Origin: an uncultured Acidimicrobiales bacterium | GTDB lineage: Bacteria; Actinomycetota; Acidimicrobiia; Acidimicrobiales; SZUA-35 | Assembly: GCA_937976305.1 (NCBI GenBank) | Contig: CALJSB010000119.1 | Location: 1-64,000, forward strand | Length of the DNA stretch: 64,000 nucleotides | Reading direction: 5' to 3' | In this document: positions 18,329-26,593 of the stretch, piece after piece | Numbering within the stretch: position 1 is the stretch's first letter | Layout of the letters: each line of letters begins with the position of its first letter | Notes under the pieces: model-generated | Database searches by the model: none | Told to the model about the DNA's origin: nothing | What the model saw: the letters and a program-made list of their open reading frames with translations, nothing else | Translations under genes and position numbers: made by a program

Positions 18329-20755
18329 TCAGTCGCTTCGACCGCGACCGCGACCGCGGCCACCGCCACGTCCACGACCGCCACCACGGTTCTCACTCGG
18401 TGCCGGTGCGGACTCTGGTCCGAGATCACCGAAGTCCGAGAGCACCTCGTCGGTGTCGAACGACATTGATGCCGACTCACGACCGGAGTCGCTGCCACCA
18501 TCGTCATTGGAGTCGCGTGATCCGCGGCCGCCGCGGGACGACCCGCCGCCGCCACCGGAGCTCGCGCCTTCCTTCACCGCTGGTGCCTCACCGGCGAGGG
18601 TCAGTGAGACCTTGCCGTTGGGGTCGATGTCTTCGACGAGTACCTCGATGTCTTGACCGAGATCGAGCACATCTTCGACCTTGTCAATGCGCTTGCCGCC
18701 ACCGATCTTCGAGATGTGGAGCAGACCATCACGTCCGGGCAGGATGTTGATGAACGCACCGAACTTGGTGATGTTCACAACCTTGCCCGGGTATGTGGCG
18801 CCAACCTCAGCGGTCGGCGGATCGAGGATGAGGCGAATCTGACGCTCAGCCTCATCAACGATGTCCTTCTCGGTGGCCGAGATCGAGACGATGCCAACGA
18901 CACCGTCGTCGTCGACGCTGATGTCGGCGCCGGTCTCGCCCTGGATCGAGTTGATGACCTTGCCCTTTGGTCCGATGACCTCGCCGATCTTGTCGACGGG
19001 GATCTCGAAGCTGATGATCTTTGGAGCACCATCACGCACGTCTTCACGTGGCTCGGCGATCGCACCAGCCATGACCTCGAGGATCTGCATCCGAGCGTCC
19101 TTGGCCTGGTTGAGCGCGGCGGCCAAGACGTCAGACGGAATGCCGTCGATCTTGGTGTCGAGCTGCAGAGCCGTGACGAACTCGGCGGTTCCGGCAACCT
19201 TGAAGTCCATGTCGCCGAAGGCATCTTCGGCGCCGAGGATGTCGGTCAACGTGGTGTACTTACCCTCGGCGTAGACGAGGCCCATGGCGATACCGGCGAC
19301 GGGCGCCTTGATCGGCACACCAGCGTCCATCAGCGAAAGGGTTGAGCCACACACTGACGCCATCGACGTCGAGCCGTTGGAGCTGAGCACCTCAGAAACG
19401 AGGCGCAGCGTGTAGGGCCACTCTTCGAGATTCGGGATGACCGGCACGAGGGCACGCTCGGCGAGCAGGCCGTGACCGATCTCGCGGCGCTTCGGGCCAC
19501 GCATGAAGCCGGTTTCTCCGGTGGAGAACGGCGGGAAGTTGTAGTGGTGCATGTAGCGCTTGCGATCGACCGGGTCGATGCCGTCGATCATTTGATCCAT
19601 GCGCTTCATGCCGAGGGTGGTGATGTTGAGCACCTGGGTCTCGCCACGCTGGAACAGGCCGGAACCGTGCACCCGTGGGACAACGCCAATCTCTGAGCTG
19701 AGGGCACGAAGATCGGTTGGGCCACGGCCGTCGATGCGAATGCCGTCTTCGACAATGCGACGACGCACGGTGGACTTGCTGAGGCTGCGGAAAGCGGCCT
19801 TGAGCTGCTTCTCGCTGGCATCGTCACCGAGATCGGCGGCGACAGCGGCGAGGACTTCGTCACGAAGGGCGGACTCTGCGTCGCCCCGCTCGGTCTTGTC
19901 GGCGATTGACATGACGTCGTCGAGCTTCGAGCCCGTGGCGGCCTTGACGGCATCCATCTGAGCATCGGTGTAGTCGATCATCTGTGGGAACGACATCGGC
20001 TCCTTGCGGCCACCGGCTGCCTTCACCAGCTCGTTCTGAAGAGCGATCGACTCCTTGATGTACTGCTCGGACTCCTGCAAGCCCTTGGCCAGCTGAGCCT
20101 CATCGACCTTCGGGGCGCCGTTTTCGTAGGAGGCCCACGAGCTCTCGGTGCCGCCAGCTTCGACCATCATCACGGCGACGCTTCCGTCGTCGAGCTGACG
20201 ACCGGCAACGACGACCTCAAAGACGCTCTCGTCGCCCTCTTGGTAGGTCGGGTGGGGCAGCCACTCACCATCAACGGTGAAGGCCAGGCGCACGGCGCCG
20301 ATCGGGCCGTCGAACGGAACGTCAGACACCATGAGCGCAGCAGATGCTGCGTTGATGGCGAGCACGTCGTGCGGGTTGGCCTGGTCGGCCGACAGCACCG
20401 TGACAACGACGTGGGTTTCGTTGCGGTAGCCCTCGGGGAACGAAGGACGCAGCGGGCGGTCGATCAGGCGGCAGGTCAGGGTGGCGGCATCAGATGCCCG
20501 ACCCTCACGCCGGAAGAACGATCCGGGGATCTTGCCGGCAGCGTAGGAACGCTCCTCGACATCGACGGTCAGCGGGAAGAAGTCGATCCCGTCGCGGACG
20601 TGCTTGGCGCCGGTTGCGGCCACGAGCACAGAGGTTTCGCCCATCTGAGCGAGTACGGATCCAGAAGCGAGACCGGCAAGTTTGCCAGTCTCCAAGTGGA
20701 GGTCGGGGCCGTCACCGGACGTGATGGTCCCAGAAACGGAAATAGCATCCGTCAT
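18329..20755 (-). CDS. pnp: Polyribonucleotide nucleotidyltransferase (PNPase)
   Basis: 808 residues. Phosphorolytic 3'-5' exoribonuclease of the RNA degradosome. Two RNase PH domains, an alpha-helical linker, a KH domain (FEIPVDKIGEVIGPKGKVIN, about 595-614) and an S1 domain (about 660-725) are in the usual order. The C-terminal 80 residues are Ser/Asp- then Arg/Gly-rich (RGRGGGRGRGRG), an RNA-binding-like tail. AAGGAG lies 6 nt before ATG. A strong stem-loop in the leader (20779-20813) may mediate autoregulation. rpsO lies upstream, as in many bacteria, but about 600 bp away. Confidence 0.97.
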   Translation of the reverse strand: MTDAISVSGTITSGDGPDLHLETGKLAGLASGSVLAQMGETSVLVAATGAKHVRDGIDFFPLTVDVEERSYAAGKIPGSFFRREGRASDAATLTCRLIDRPLRPSFPEGYRNETHVVVTVLSADQANPHDVLAINAASAALMVSDVPFDGPIGAVRLAFTVDGEWLPHPTYQEGDESVFEVVVAGRQLDDGSVAVMMVEAGGTESSWASYENGAPKVDEAQLAKGLQESEQYIKESIALQNELVKAAGGRKEPMSFPQMIDYTDAQMDAVKAATGSKLDDVMSIADKTERGDAESALRDEVLAAVAADLGDDASEKQLKAAFRSLSKSTVRRRIVEDGIRIDGRGPTDLRALSSEIGVVPRVHGSGLFQRGETQVLNITTLGMKRMDQMIDGIDPVDRKRYMHHYNFPPFSTGETGFMRGPKRREIGHGLLAERALVPVIPNLEEWPYTLRLVSEVLSSNGSTSMASVCGSTLSLMDAGVPIKAPVAGIAMGLVYAEGKYTTLTDILGAEDAFGDMDFKVAGTAEFVTALQLDTKIDGIPSDVLAAALNQAKDARMQILEVMAGAIAEPREDVRDGAPKIISFEIPVDKIGEVIGPKGKVINSIQGETGADISVDDDGVVGIVSISATEKDIVDEAERQIRLILDPPTAEVGATYPGKVVNITKFGAFINILPGRDGLLHISKIGGGKRIDKVEDVLDLGQDIEVLVEDIDPNGKVSLTLAGEAPAVKEGASSGGGGGSSRGGRGSRDSNDDGGSDSGRESASMSFDTDEVLSDFGDLGPESAPAPSENRGGGRGRGGGRGRGRGRSD

Positions 20756-20778
20756 GGATGTCTCCTTGGGTTCAGTTT

Positions 20779-20813
20779 TCTGCCAGAACGACGATCGTTC
20801 GACAATTGGCAGA
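20779..20813 (-). promoter_or_regulatory. pnp leader stem-loop
   Basis: The inner stem GAACGA / TCGTTC closes on a CGA triplet (20786-20800). The outer arms TCTGCCA (20779-20785) and TGGCAGA (20807-20813) extend it to 13 bp with a 6-nt bulge. It ends 23 bp upstream of the pnp start codon. In E. coli a leader hairpin cut by RNase III mediates PNPase autoregulation; an equivalent role here is inference. Confidence 0.5.
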
Positions 20814-20819
20814 CCAGAT

Positions 20820-21238
20820 CCCAGATTGCGGCCACTCGCTACAGCGTGATCAGAAAGCGTGTCAGGCAGACACGGGCCTTCTGCGGGGCGAGGAGTCGGA
20901 AACTGGCAGCTGAGCTACCGCCGCATGCGAACGTTTCGCACGCGCACCCGACAGGGTAACCGTCCCATCGGCACAAGCGGTGGAATCAGTAGTAGGCGCG
21001 CCTGTCTCCGGTTGGCGCCAGCGGTGCGCCGCTGCCGCGCCCTGTCTCCGGTTGGGGCCAGCGGTACGCCGCTGCTGCGGGCCTAGGGTCGCTGCGCTCC
21101 CCTAGCCAGTCCTCGCTTGCGGCGCCCCACTGTCACCAACCTCGAACCGAATCGTTTGCGTGGCGAGGGACGAGTCCAGCCCCGAACGCGTCACTCGATC
21201 GCGAGTAGCGGCTCGGCGAAGCCGACGCCCAATGTGGC
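20820..21238. other. Non-coding pnp-rpsO intergenic region
   Basis: Part of the 602-bp gap between rpsO and pnp. No convincing gene was found on either strand. It holds a 40-bp-period tandem repeat (21001-21075) and is followed by the inverted repeats at 21242-21348. Confidence 0.6.
21001..21075. repeat. Tandem 40-bp repeat with internal hairpin
   Basis: Two 35-bp copies starting CCTGTCTCCGGTTGG (21001-21035 and 21041-21075) differ at only two positions. Each contains CAGCGG / CCGCTG arms around a 4-nt loop. Confidence 0.75.
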
Positions 21239-21241
21239 GGA

Positions 21242-21299
21242 AGGGGTCCGGTACCTCTGTCGGACTGAGCGCGCTACGGCGGACAGGTACCTGACCCCT
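21242..21299. repeat. Long inverted repeat, REP-like
   Basis: Arm 1 (21242-21261, starting AGGGGTCCGGTACCT) pairs with arm 2 (21282-21299, GACAGGTACCTGACCCCT) over about 17 bp with a 2-nt bulge. A related ACCTGACCCCT is repeated at 21327-21337. No coding potential. Confidence 0.6.
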
Positions 21300-21329
21300 G
21301 GGGCCACGAGCGCGTTGACGTTTCAGACC

Positions 21330-21348
21330 TGACCCCTACGAGGGGTCA
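21330..21348 (-). terminator. Hairpin downstream of rpsO
   Basis: TGACCCCT / AGGGGTCA, an 8-bp perfect stem with a 3-nt loop, 10 bp after the rpsO stop on the minus strand. No T-run follows, so it may be an RNA-processing or 3'-protecting structure rather than a classic terminator. Confidence 0.45.
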
Positions 21349-21357
21349 CCGCGGCCC

Positions 21358-21639
21358 TTAGCGGCGGAGGCCGAGTTCGGCGATGAGTGTGCGGTAGCGG
21401 TCGATGTCGATACCAGCGAGGTAATCGAGCAGACGACGGCGACGACCGACGAGCATCAGAAGACCACGACGGCTGTGGTGGTCCTTCTTGTGGGTCTTGA
21501 GGTGATCAGTGAGGTGGTTGATGCGGTCGGTGAGGAGCGCAATCTGCACCTCGGGAGATCCGGTGTCGCCCTCAGTGCGGGCGAACTTCTTCATGGTGTC
21601 CATCTTCGGGGGAAGGTTGGCTCCAACTTTTTGGCTCAT
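21358..21639 (-). CDS. rpsO: 30S ribosomal protein S15
   Basis: 93 residues; the family norm is about 89, and the extra residues are at the N-terminus ([12 protein letters not shown]). S15 nucleates the 30S platform by binding 16S rRNA. The conserved [25 protein letters not shown] block is present. GGAG lies 7 nt upstream of ATG 21639. Transcribed towards pnp, the usual order, but with a repeat-rich 600-bp spacer. Confidence 0.97.
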   Translation of the reverse strand: MSQKVGANLPPKMDTMKKFARTEGDTGSPEVQIALLTDRINHLTDHLKTHKKDHHSRRGLLMLVGRRRRLLDYLAGIDIDRYRTLIAELGLRR

Positions 21640-21752
21640 CGGTGATCTCCTGATCGGTCGTTGTTTGATGGTGGGACCCTTGGCCCGGCCAGACACGAAC
21701 GTGAGATGTTCATCCTCGAGGGGTTGAACACGGCGTCCGATCCAGCGACCCG

Positions 21753-21758
21753 TAACGT
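21753..21758 (+). promoter_or_regulatory. -10 element of a likely leaderless promoter (Nudix gene)
   Basis: TAACGT 7 bp upstream of ATG 21766 and no Shine-Dalgarno, so transcription should start at or next to the start codon. Confidence 0.5.
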
Positions 21759-21765
21759 TACCGGG

Positions 21766-22323
21766 ATGGAGCCATGGATCACCCAAGACCGGCGAGTCGT
21801 GTTTCAACCGGCCGAGGGTCGCTACCTCACCGTCGAGGAACACACCGTCGCTCTTCCCGACGGCACCGTGATCGACGATTGGCTGTGGATCATCACACCC
21901 GACTTCGTGAACGTCTTGGTCGAGGCCGCGGATGGTCGCTTCGCGTGTTTCCGACAGACGAAGTACGCCGTGGAGGGGCCATCGCTCGCTGTGGTCGGCG
22001 GGTACATCGATGCAGGCGAAGACGCCCGAACCGCCGCTGAGCGCGAAGTGGGTGAAGAACTCGGCATGTCGATTGCCGACTTGATTGATCTCGGCAGCTA
22101 CCCGATCGATGGCAACCGGGGTGCTGGCGTTGCGCATCTGTTCATGGCGACCGGTGCGAGCCCGGCCGAGGGACTTGCAGTCAACGATGATCTCGAGGAG
22201 CAAGAACTGCTGATGCTTGATCGGGCCGAACTCGACGCTGCTCTTGCCAACCACGAGTTCAAGTCAGTGACCTGGGCAACAACGGTTGCCCTCGGACTCG
22301 CGCACCTCGATCGAACGCGTTGA
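21766..22323 (+). CDS. Nudix hydrolase (ADP-ribose pyrophosphatase-like)
   Basis: 185 residues. The Nudix box [17 protein letters not shown] followed by VGEELG (about 85-107) is intact. The upstream strand pattern ([30 protein letters not shown]) resembles the ADP-ribose/GDP-mannose pyrophosphatase branch (NudF/NUDT5 group). ATG 21766 is chosen because TAACGT sits 7 bp before it and the preceding open frame overlaps the rpsO upstream region. Divergent from rpsO. Confidence 0.88.
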   Translation: MEPWITQDRRVVFQPAEGRYLTVEEHTVALPDGTVIDDWLWIITPDFVNVLVEAADGRFACFRQTKYAVEGPSLAVVGGYIDAGEDARTAAEREVGEELGMSIADLIDLGSYPIDGNRGAGVAHLFMATGASPAEGLAVNDDLEEQELLMLDRAELDAALANHEFKSVTWATTVALGLAHLDRTR

Positions 22324-22441
22324 CAGCGGCACGCCTCCCTCCCTCGCACCAATCGTCCATCCACCACTCTCAGAGCCGAATCCGCCACGCTTAGTCTTTC
22401 GGCACCCGGCTATTGGCCGGCTCGGGCGGTTGGGGTTTCAG

Positions 22442-22909
22442 ATGCTGCAGTTGATCGATGATGACGAATGGTTCGAGCTCGGGCTGGAGCTGAACGACGC
22501 CATCCGGCGGCTTCCCGCAGGCTCTCGCCTGATCGAATCGCTGCAGATGCCGCCATTCCGTCTCGCCATGAGCGCAAGCAGCCTGCAGAACAACACGGTG
22601 ATCACCCGACCCTGGAAGGCCGGACTCGCAACCCCTGGCGAAGCCGCCAACGTTGCAGCGACGATCGCCAGCGGCGAGACGCTCGAGCCTGGGGCCCTCG
22701 CGATCGCCATCACCCAAACCACAGACGGCGAGCACTACGCCATCTGTGTGGTCGGTCTTCCAAGCGAGCAATGCTCATGGACCACCTTTGAGATTCCTCG
22801 TGGTGGTCACGTGATCGACATCGGCGAGAAGATCCTCCGGCTTCTCGAAGGCTGGGCGCTCCGTCCCGCCGACGCCGGTAACGGCGACTCAGGCGCCTTC
22901 GCGGCCTGA
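22442..22909 (+). CDS. Hypothetical protein
   Basis: About 155 residues from ATG 22442; the frame is open from 22286 but the upstream part is Pro-rich and unlike a protein start. The sequence is of mixed alpha/beta composition without membrane segments. Landmarks are LNDAIRRLPAGSRLIESL, a central GEAANVAATIASGETLEPG and LLEGWALRP near the end. No family recognised. Flanked by a Nudix gene upstream and an acetyltransferase downstream on the same strand. Confidence 0.55.
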   Translation: MLQLIDDDEWFELGLELNDAIRRLPAGSRLIESLQMPPFRLAMSASSLQNNTVITRPWKAGLATPGEAANVAATIASGETLEPGALAIAITQTTDGEHYAICVVGLPSEQCSWTTFEIPRGGHVIDIGEKILRLLEGWALRPADAGNGDSGAFAA

Positions 22910-23145
22910 AATCACGAGCGACAGCGCTTGGATCGTTTCATCACGACACCGCCCCGCCGGTGACTTCACACGTCACCTCAACCGCTGGGTCTTCAAGACT
23001 GAATGCTCCTGCCATTTCTGTGGCTGTCGCACCAGGTTCCAAGCCAACAAACATGGCCGTCACCGACTCGAGCAGCTCACCTGGCCAGACAAGACGTGAC
23101 CTGTTAGCCCGTCGTTAATCCCCAGGTCACTCCCGCTGCGTGACC

Positions 23146-23151
23146 TACATT
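23146..23151 (+). promoter_or_regulatory. -10 element of a likely leaderless promoter (GNAT gene)
   Basis: TACATT 6 bp upstream of ATG 23158, no SD. Confidence 0.5.
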
Positions 23152-23157
23152 CCAGCC

Positions 23158-23814
23158 ATGACAGCCGACTCGAAGACCCCACACGTCTGGCCGCTCTTTG
23201 ACCTGCGCATCACGACACCCCGACTCCAACTTCGCCTGCCGACCGACGACGAACTGGTGCGTCAACTCGCAGCGGTCGAGGACGGCGTGCATCCGGTCAT
23301 GGTCCCGTTCCACACCGACTGGGTCAACCGGCCGAGCCCCGAGCGCGAGCGAGAGTTTCTCAAGCACCACTGGAGCCAGCGTGCGTCGTGGTTGACGAGC
23401 GATTGGAACCTCCTTCTGGCCTGTTTCGTCGACGGTGCGCCCATTGGGAGTCAGAGCATCGCAGGCCAAAACTTCTCAAACCTCGGACGAGTCAACACCG
23501 GCTCATGGCTCAGCAATCCCCACCAAGGCAAAGGGCTCGGCACGGAAATGCGAGCAGCCGTCCTCGAGCTGGCATTCGTCGGACTCAACGCAACGCTCGC
23601 CACATCGGGCGCTCGGCTCGAGAACGGAGCATCACTCGGCGTGTCGCGCAAGCTCGGCTACGAGAACAACGGGCAGATCCCCGTGATGATGGGTGATCAA
23701 CGCACGACCGAACAGCTCCTCGCTCTCACCCGTGAGAGGTGGGCAGCTCACCGTCCAGACATCGACATCGAGATCCACGGCCTCGACGCCTGCCTCGACA
23801 TGTTCAGCGAGTAG
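23158..23814 (+). CDS. GNAT-family N-acetyltransferase
   Basis: 218 residues. Resembles the RimJ/RimL type: N-terminal TPRLQLRLPTDDEL, the middle GSQSIAGQNFSNLGRVNTGSW, and an acetyl-CoA loop PHQGKGLGTEMRAAVL (near 120-135) followed by ASLGVSRKLGYENNG. It transfers an acetyl group from acetyl-CoA to an amine, perhaps a protein N-terminus or small molecule. The preceding 248 bp (22910-23157) hold no gene I can support. Convergent with ribF. Confidence 0.88.
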   Translation: MTADSKTPHVWPLFDLRITTPRLQLRLPTDDELVRQLAAVEDGVHPVMVPFHTDWVNRPSPEREREFLKHHWSQRASWLTSDWNLLLACFVDGAPIGSQSIAGQNFSNLGRVNTGSWLSNPHQGKGLGTEMRAAVLELAFVGLNATLATSGARLENGASLGVSRKLGYENNGQIPVMMGDQRTTEQLLALTRERWAAHRPDIDIEIHGLDACLDMFSE

Positions 23815-23834
23815 AACCCCTAGCCGGCAGCGTT

Positions 23835-24821
23835 CTACGAAGGGTTGAGGTTGAGGGTGAGGGAGTCGTCGAACTTGGCGCGGTCGAGGATGTCAGCGGC
23901 GAGCGACACGTCTCGCTCGAGCTGTTCCTTCAGTGCGTCGATGCCATCGAAACGCTGCTCGGAGCGAATGAGCTCGACAAACTGCACGACGGCAGTTTCG
24001 CCGTAGAGGTCACCATCGAAGTCGATCAGGTGGGCTTCGACCAACGAGTGCTCAGCGTCTTGGTAGAACGTTGGCCGCTTGCCGATGTTGACCGCAGCAG
24101 GATGACGAGTGCCATCCGGCCGGGTGTAGAAGGCGGCGTACACCGCATCAGCTGGCATGCACATGTGCCGAGGCACGGCCACATTGGCCGTCGGGAAGCC
24201 GATGGTCCGACCGCGTTGATCACCCTGCACAACCGGGCCCCGTAGTTCATGAGCCCGGCCCAGGAGACGTGTGGCCGTTGCGACCTCGCCACCGGCAAGC
24301 GCTCGACGAATCGCGGTTGAAGACACCGACTCGACCTTGCCGTCCGGCCGGGGCAACAGCGCCATGCCTTCGACTTCGAACCCGTGCTGCTTGCCAAGCT
24401 CGCCGAGCACCTCGACATTGCCCGCTCGACCGGCGCCAAAGTGGAAGTCGCTCCCGACCACTACGGCTTTTGCTTGCAGGCAGTTGACCACCACGCGCTC
24501 GACGAACTCTTCAGCCGTCTCGGTGGCCCGAGTGTCGTCAAAGGGCACGACCACGACCGTGTCGACACCGCACCGTTCGAGCAACTCGAGCTTCAAGTCG
24601 AGCTCGGTCAGAATGCTTGGGGCGTTCTCGGGTCGGAGCACCATCGCCGGATGCGGTTCGAAGGTGACCACGGCCGTTTTCACATTGAGGCGAGAGCCGA
24701 TCTGTTGCGTCGCTCGGATGACTGCCTGGTGCCCACGATGGACGCCGTCGTACACCCCGATGGTCAGGGCATGGCCCATCTCTGACGCCGGGCAAGCTTC
24801 GAGATCTCGGATGACCTCCAC
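23835..24821 (-). CDS. ribF: Bifunctional riboflavin kinase / FAD synthetase
   Basis: 328 residues. Converts riboflavin to FMN and then to FAD. The N-terminal nucleotidyltransferase domain has IGVYDGVHRGHQ (21-32) with the HxGH signature, and the C-terminal riboflavin kinase domain has RGRTIGFPTANV and the NIGKRPTF segment. GTG start; TAACGT lies 9 bp upstream, giving at most a very short leader. Follows truB in the conserved nusA-infB-rbfA-truB-ribF order. Confidence 0.95.
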   Translation of the reverse strand: MEVIRDLEACPASEMGHALTIGVYDGVHRGHQAVIRATQQIGSRLNVKTAVVTFEPHPAMVLRPENAPSILTELDLKLELLERCGVDTVVVVPFDDTRATETAEEFVERVVVNCLQAKAVVVGSDFHFGAGRAGNVEVLGELGKQHGFEVEGMALLPRPDGKVESVSSTAIRRALAGGEVATATRLLGRAHELRGPVVQGDQRGRTIGFPTANVAVPRHMCMPADAVYAAFYTRPDGTRHPAAVNIGKRPTFYQDAEHSLVEAHLIDFDGDLYGETAVVQFVELIRSEQRFDGIDALKEQLERDVSLAADILDRAKFDDSLTLNLNPS

Positions 24822-24873
24822 AGCTTCCAGACGTTAGCGGCCACGGCTTCAAAACCAGTAGTGGGCCAACGGA

Positions 24874-25764
24874 TCAGGATGCGGCGAGAACCTTCACTGG
24901 CCGCATCTCGCCATCTCGTGCCTCATAGACCGCCAGCAGTGTCCCGGCATGCACAATCGCGAAGCGGCCTTCACCGGCGCCAGGACCAAGCGATCGGCCG
25001 TTCCGAACCTGCGCCGCGACCGTGTCGTCGACCTCGAGCTGGGGCATGTGACGCAGCATCGAAGCCACTGGCGCCAAGGCAGCTTCGGGGTTCTCTTCAA
25101 AGGCGTCGAGCGGCGTCGCACCTTCGAGCGTAAACGCCCCAACCGACGTGCGACGCAGAGCACGAAGATGAGCGCCACCGCCCAGAGCGGCGCCGAGGTC
25201 GGCGGCCAGGCTTCGGACGTAGGTGCCGGATCCGCAACTCACGTCAGCTCGATAGACGAGTGGGTCAGCGGTCGGTTCGACGTCGTAACGGTGCACGACG
25301 GCCGGGCGAGGCTCGCGTTCGATCTCTTTGCCCTCGCGTGCGAGTTCGTGCAGCCGCTTGCCGTCGACCTTCACCGCCGACACCATCGGCGGCACCTGCA
25401 GGATGTCCCCCACCAAGGTCTGAGCGGCGGCCTGAGCTTCGCTTGGGTCAATCGCCATCTCGTGCGTAGCGACCACCTCGCCAGCAGCGTCGAGCGTCGA
25501 GGTTTCGACGCCAAAGACGACTTCGCCGACATAGGTCTTGTCGACCCCAGTGACGAACTGGAGCAGCTTGGTCGCTGGGCCAACACCGAGCACAAGCACA
25601 CCCGTTGCATCAGGATCAAGCGTGCCGGCATGGCCGACCTTGCGGGTGCCGAGGGCTCGGCGCACGCGGTCGACCACATCGTGGCTGGTGCAGCCCGTTG
25701 GCTTGTCGATGACGAGGCAACCCGCAGCACCTGAATCGGGACGCTTTCTCCGCCGCTGCGACAT
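24874..25764 (-). CDS. truB: tRNA pseudouridine(55) synthase
   Basis: 296 residues. Makes pseudouridine 55 in the T-loop of tRNAs. The catalytic Asp50 is in GHAGTLDPDATGVL; KPTGCTSHDVV and the GSGTYVRSLAADLG motif are also present, with a PUA-like C-terminus. Start overlaps the rbfA stop (TGATG), indicating coupling. Confidence 0.96.
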   Translation of the reverse strand: MSQRRRKRPDSGAAGCLVIDKPTGCTSHDVVDRVRRALGTRKVGHAGTLDPDATGVLVLGVGPATKLLQFVTGVDKTYVGEVVFGVETSTLDAAGEVVATHEMAIDPSEAQAAAQTLVGDILQVPPMVSAVKVDGKRLHELAREGKEIEREPRPAVVHRYDVEPTADPLVYRADVSCGSGTYVRSLAADLGAALGGGAHLRALRRTSVGAFTLEGATPLDAFEENPEAALAPVASMLRHMPQLEVDDTVAAQVRNGRSLGPGAGEGRFAIVHAGTLLAVYEARDGEMRPVKVLAAS

Positions 25765-26267
25765 CAGGTCTGTTCCGACCCGGGGGTGTCACCAGCACCG
25801 TCGCCGTCGGCACCGTCCTGCTCGGCTTCGTCCTGATCAGCACCGTCCTGCTCAGCGCCGTCGTCGATCGTTGCGAGGATGCTGTCGATGCGTGCACCAG
25901 CGCGAACGGCGGGGTCGAACTGAAAGACGACCTCGGGCGTTTTTCGAAGCTTGGCCTGGGACGCGATCGCTCGCTGTACCCGACTGCGATGGTCGGCCAA
26001 AGCGTCGAGCACCTCGTCATCGTCTTCACCCGTGTCGTCGAAGATTGAAAAGAACACCTGCGCCACATTGAGGTCAGAGTCGACGTCGACCCCTGTCACG
26101 GTGAGAAACCCAAACTCAGGCTCTTCGACCAGCTCGAAGTAATCGGCCACGATCTCGGTGAGTAGGGCATTGAGCCGAGCCGTTCTCGGATAGTGCCGTT
26201 GGGTTGGTGTCCGCGACCGAGAGCTCTTGTTGCCTCGACCCTTGCCGCTTGATCCCCGACGTGCCAT
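25764..26267 (-). CDS. rbfA: 30S ribosome-binding factor RbfA with acidic tail
   Basis: 167 residues. RbfA helps late 30S maturation around the 16S 5' helix. The core (TARLNALLTEIVADYFELVE, then VTGVDVDSDLNVAQVFFSIF, then RKTPEVVFQFDP) is typical. A basic Ser/Arg-rich N-terminus precedes it and a 40-residue Asp/Glu/Gln/Ala tail (EQDGADQDEAEQDG) follows, longer than usual. ATG 26267 overlaps the DUF503 stop. Confidence 0.93.
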   Translation of the reverse strand: MARRGSSGKGRGNKSSRSRTPTQRHYPRTARLNALLTEIVADYFELVEEPEFGFLTVTGVDVDSDLNVAQVFFSIFDDTGEDDDEVLDALADHRSRVQRAIASQAKLRKTPEVVFQFDPAVRAGARIDSILATIDDGAEQDGADQDEAEQDGADGDGAGDTPGSEQT

Positions 26268-26572
26268 CAGACCCGTTCCCATCCGTCGTTTTCGATCCAC
26301 TCGCGCTCGATGTCGAGCACCTCGACACCGGCCGTCGCCCACACCATCCGCTCGACTCGATCAGCGAGACCTTCGACGTGACTCGGTTCGGCTCCGATCA
26401 CCGAGACGCCGATGATTGCCCGCTGCCACTTGTCTTGCGCCCCAACTTCTGCCGCCGCCACCGACACCCAGCCATCGAGCGTGCGCACGATGGACTGCAC
26501 CACAGAGCGCTTCTCCTTGAGTGACTGCGACTCGGGGATGTGGAGATCGGCCCTCAGGGCCAGGACGTGCAT
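26267..26572 (-). CDS. DUF503 family protein (YlxP-like)
   Basis: 101 residues. The N-terminal LRADLHIPESQSLKEKRSVV and QDKWQRAIIGVSVIG patterns identify the DUF503/YlxP family, regularly found between infB and rbfA and thought to be linked to ribosome assembly. Starts 21 bp after infB and its stop overlaps rbfA. Confidence 0.9.
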   Translation of the reverse strand: MHVLALRADLHIPESQSLKEKRSVVQSIVRTLDGWVSVAAAEVGAQDKWQRAIIGVSVIGAEPSHVEGLADRVERMVWATAGVEVLDIEREWIENDGWERV

Positions 26573-26593
26573 CAGAAGACCCGCCGGATCGGC

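Noticed and set aside
22910-23094. Frame encoding a Cys-rich peptide (CSCHFCGCRTRF) before the GNAT gene
   Set aside because: No start codon in frame, no SD or promoter, and the upstream part is an alternative frame of the previous gene. Treated as non-coding.
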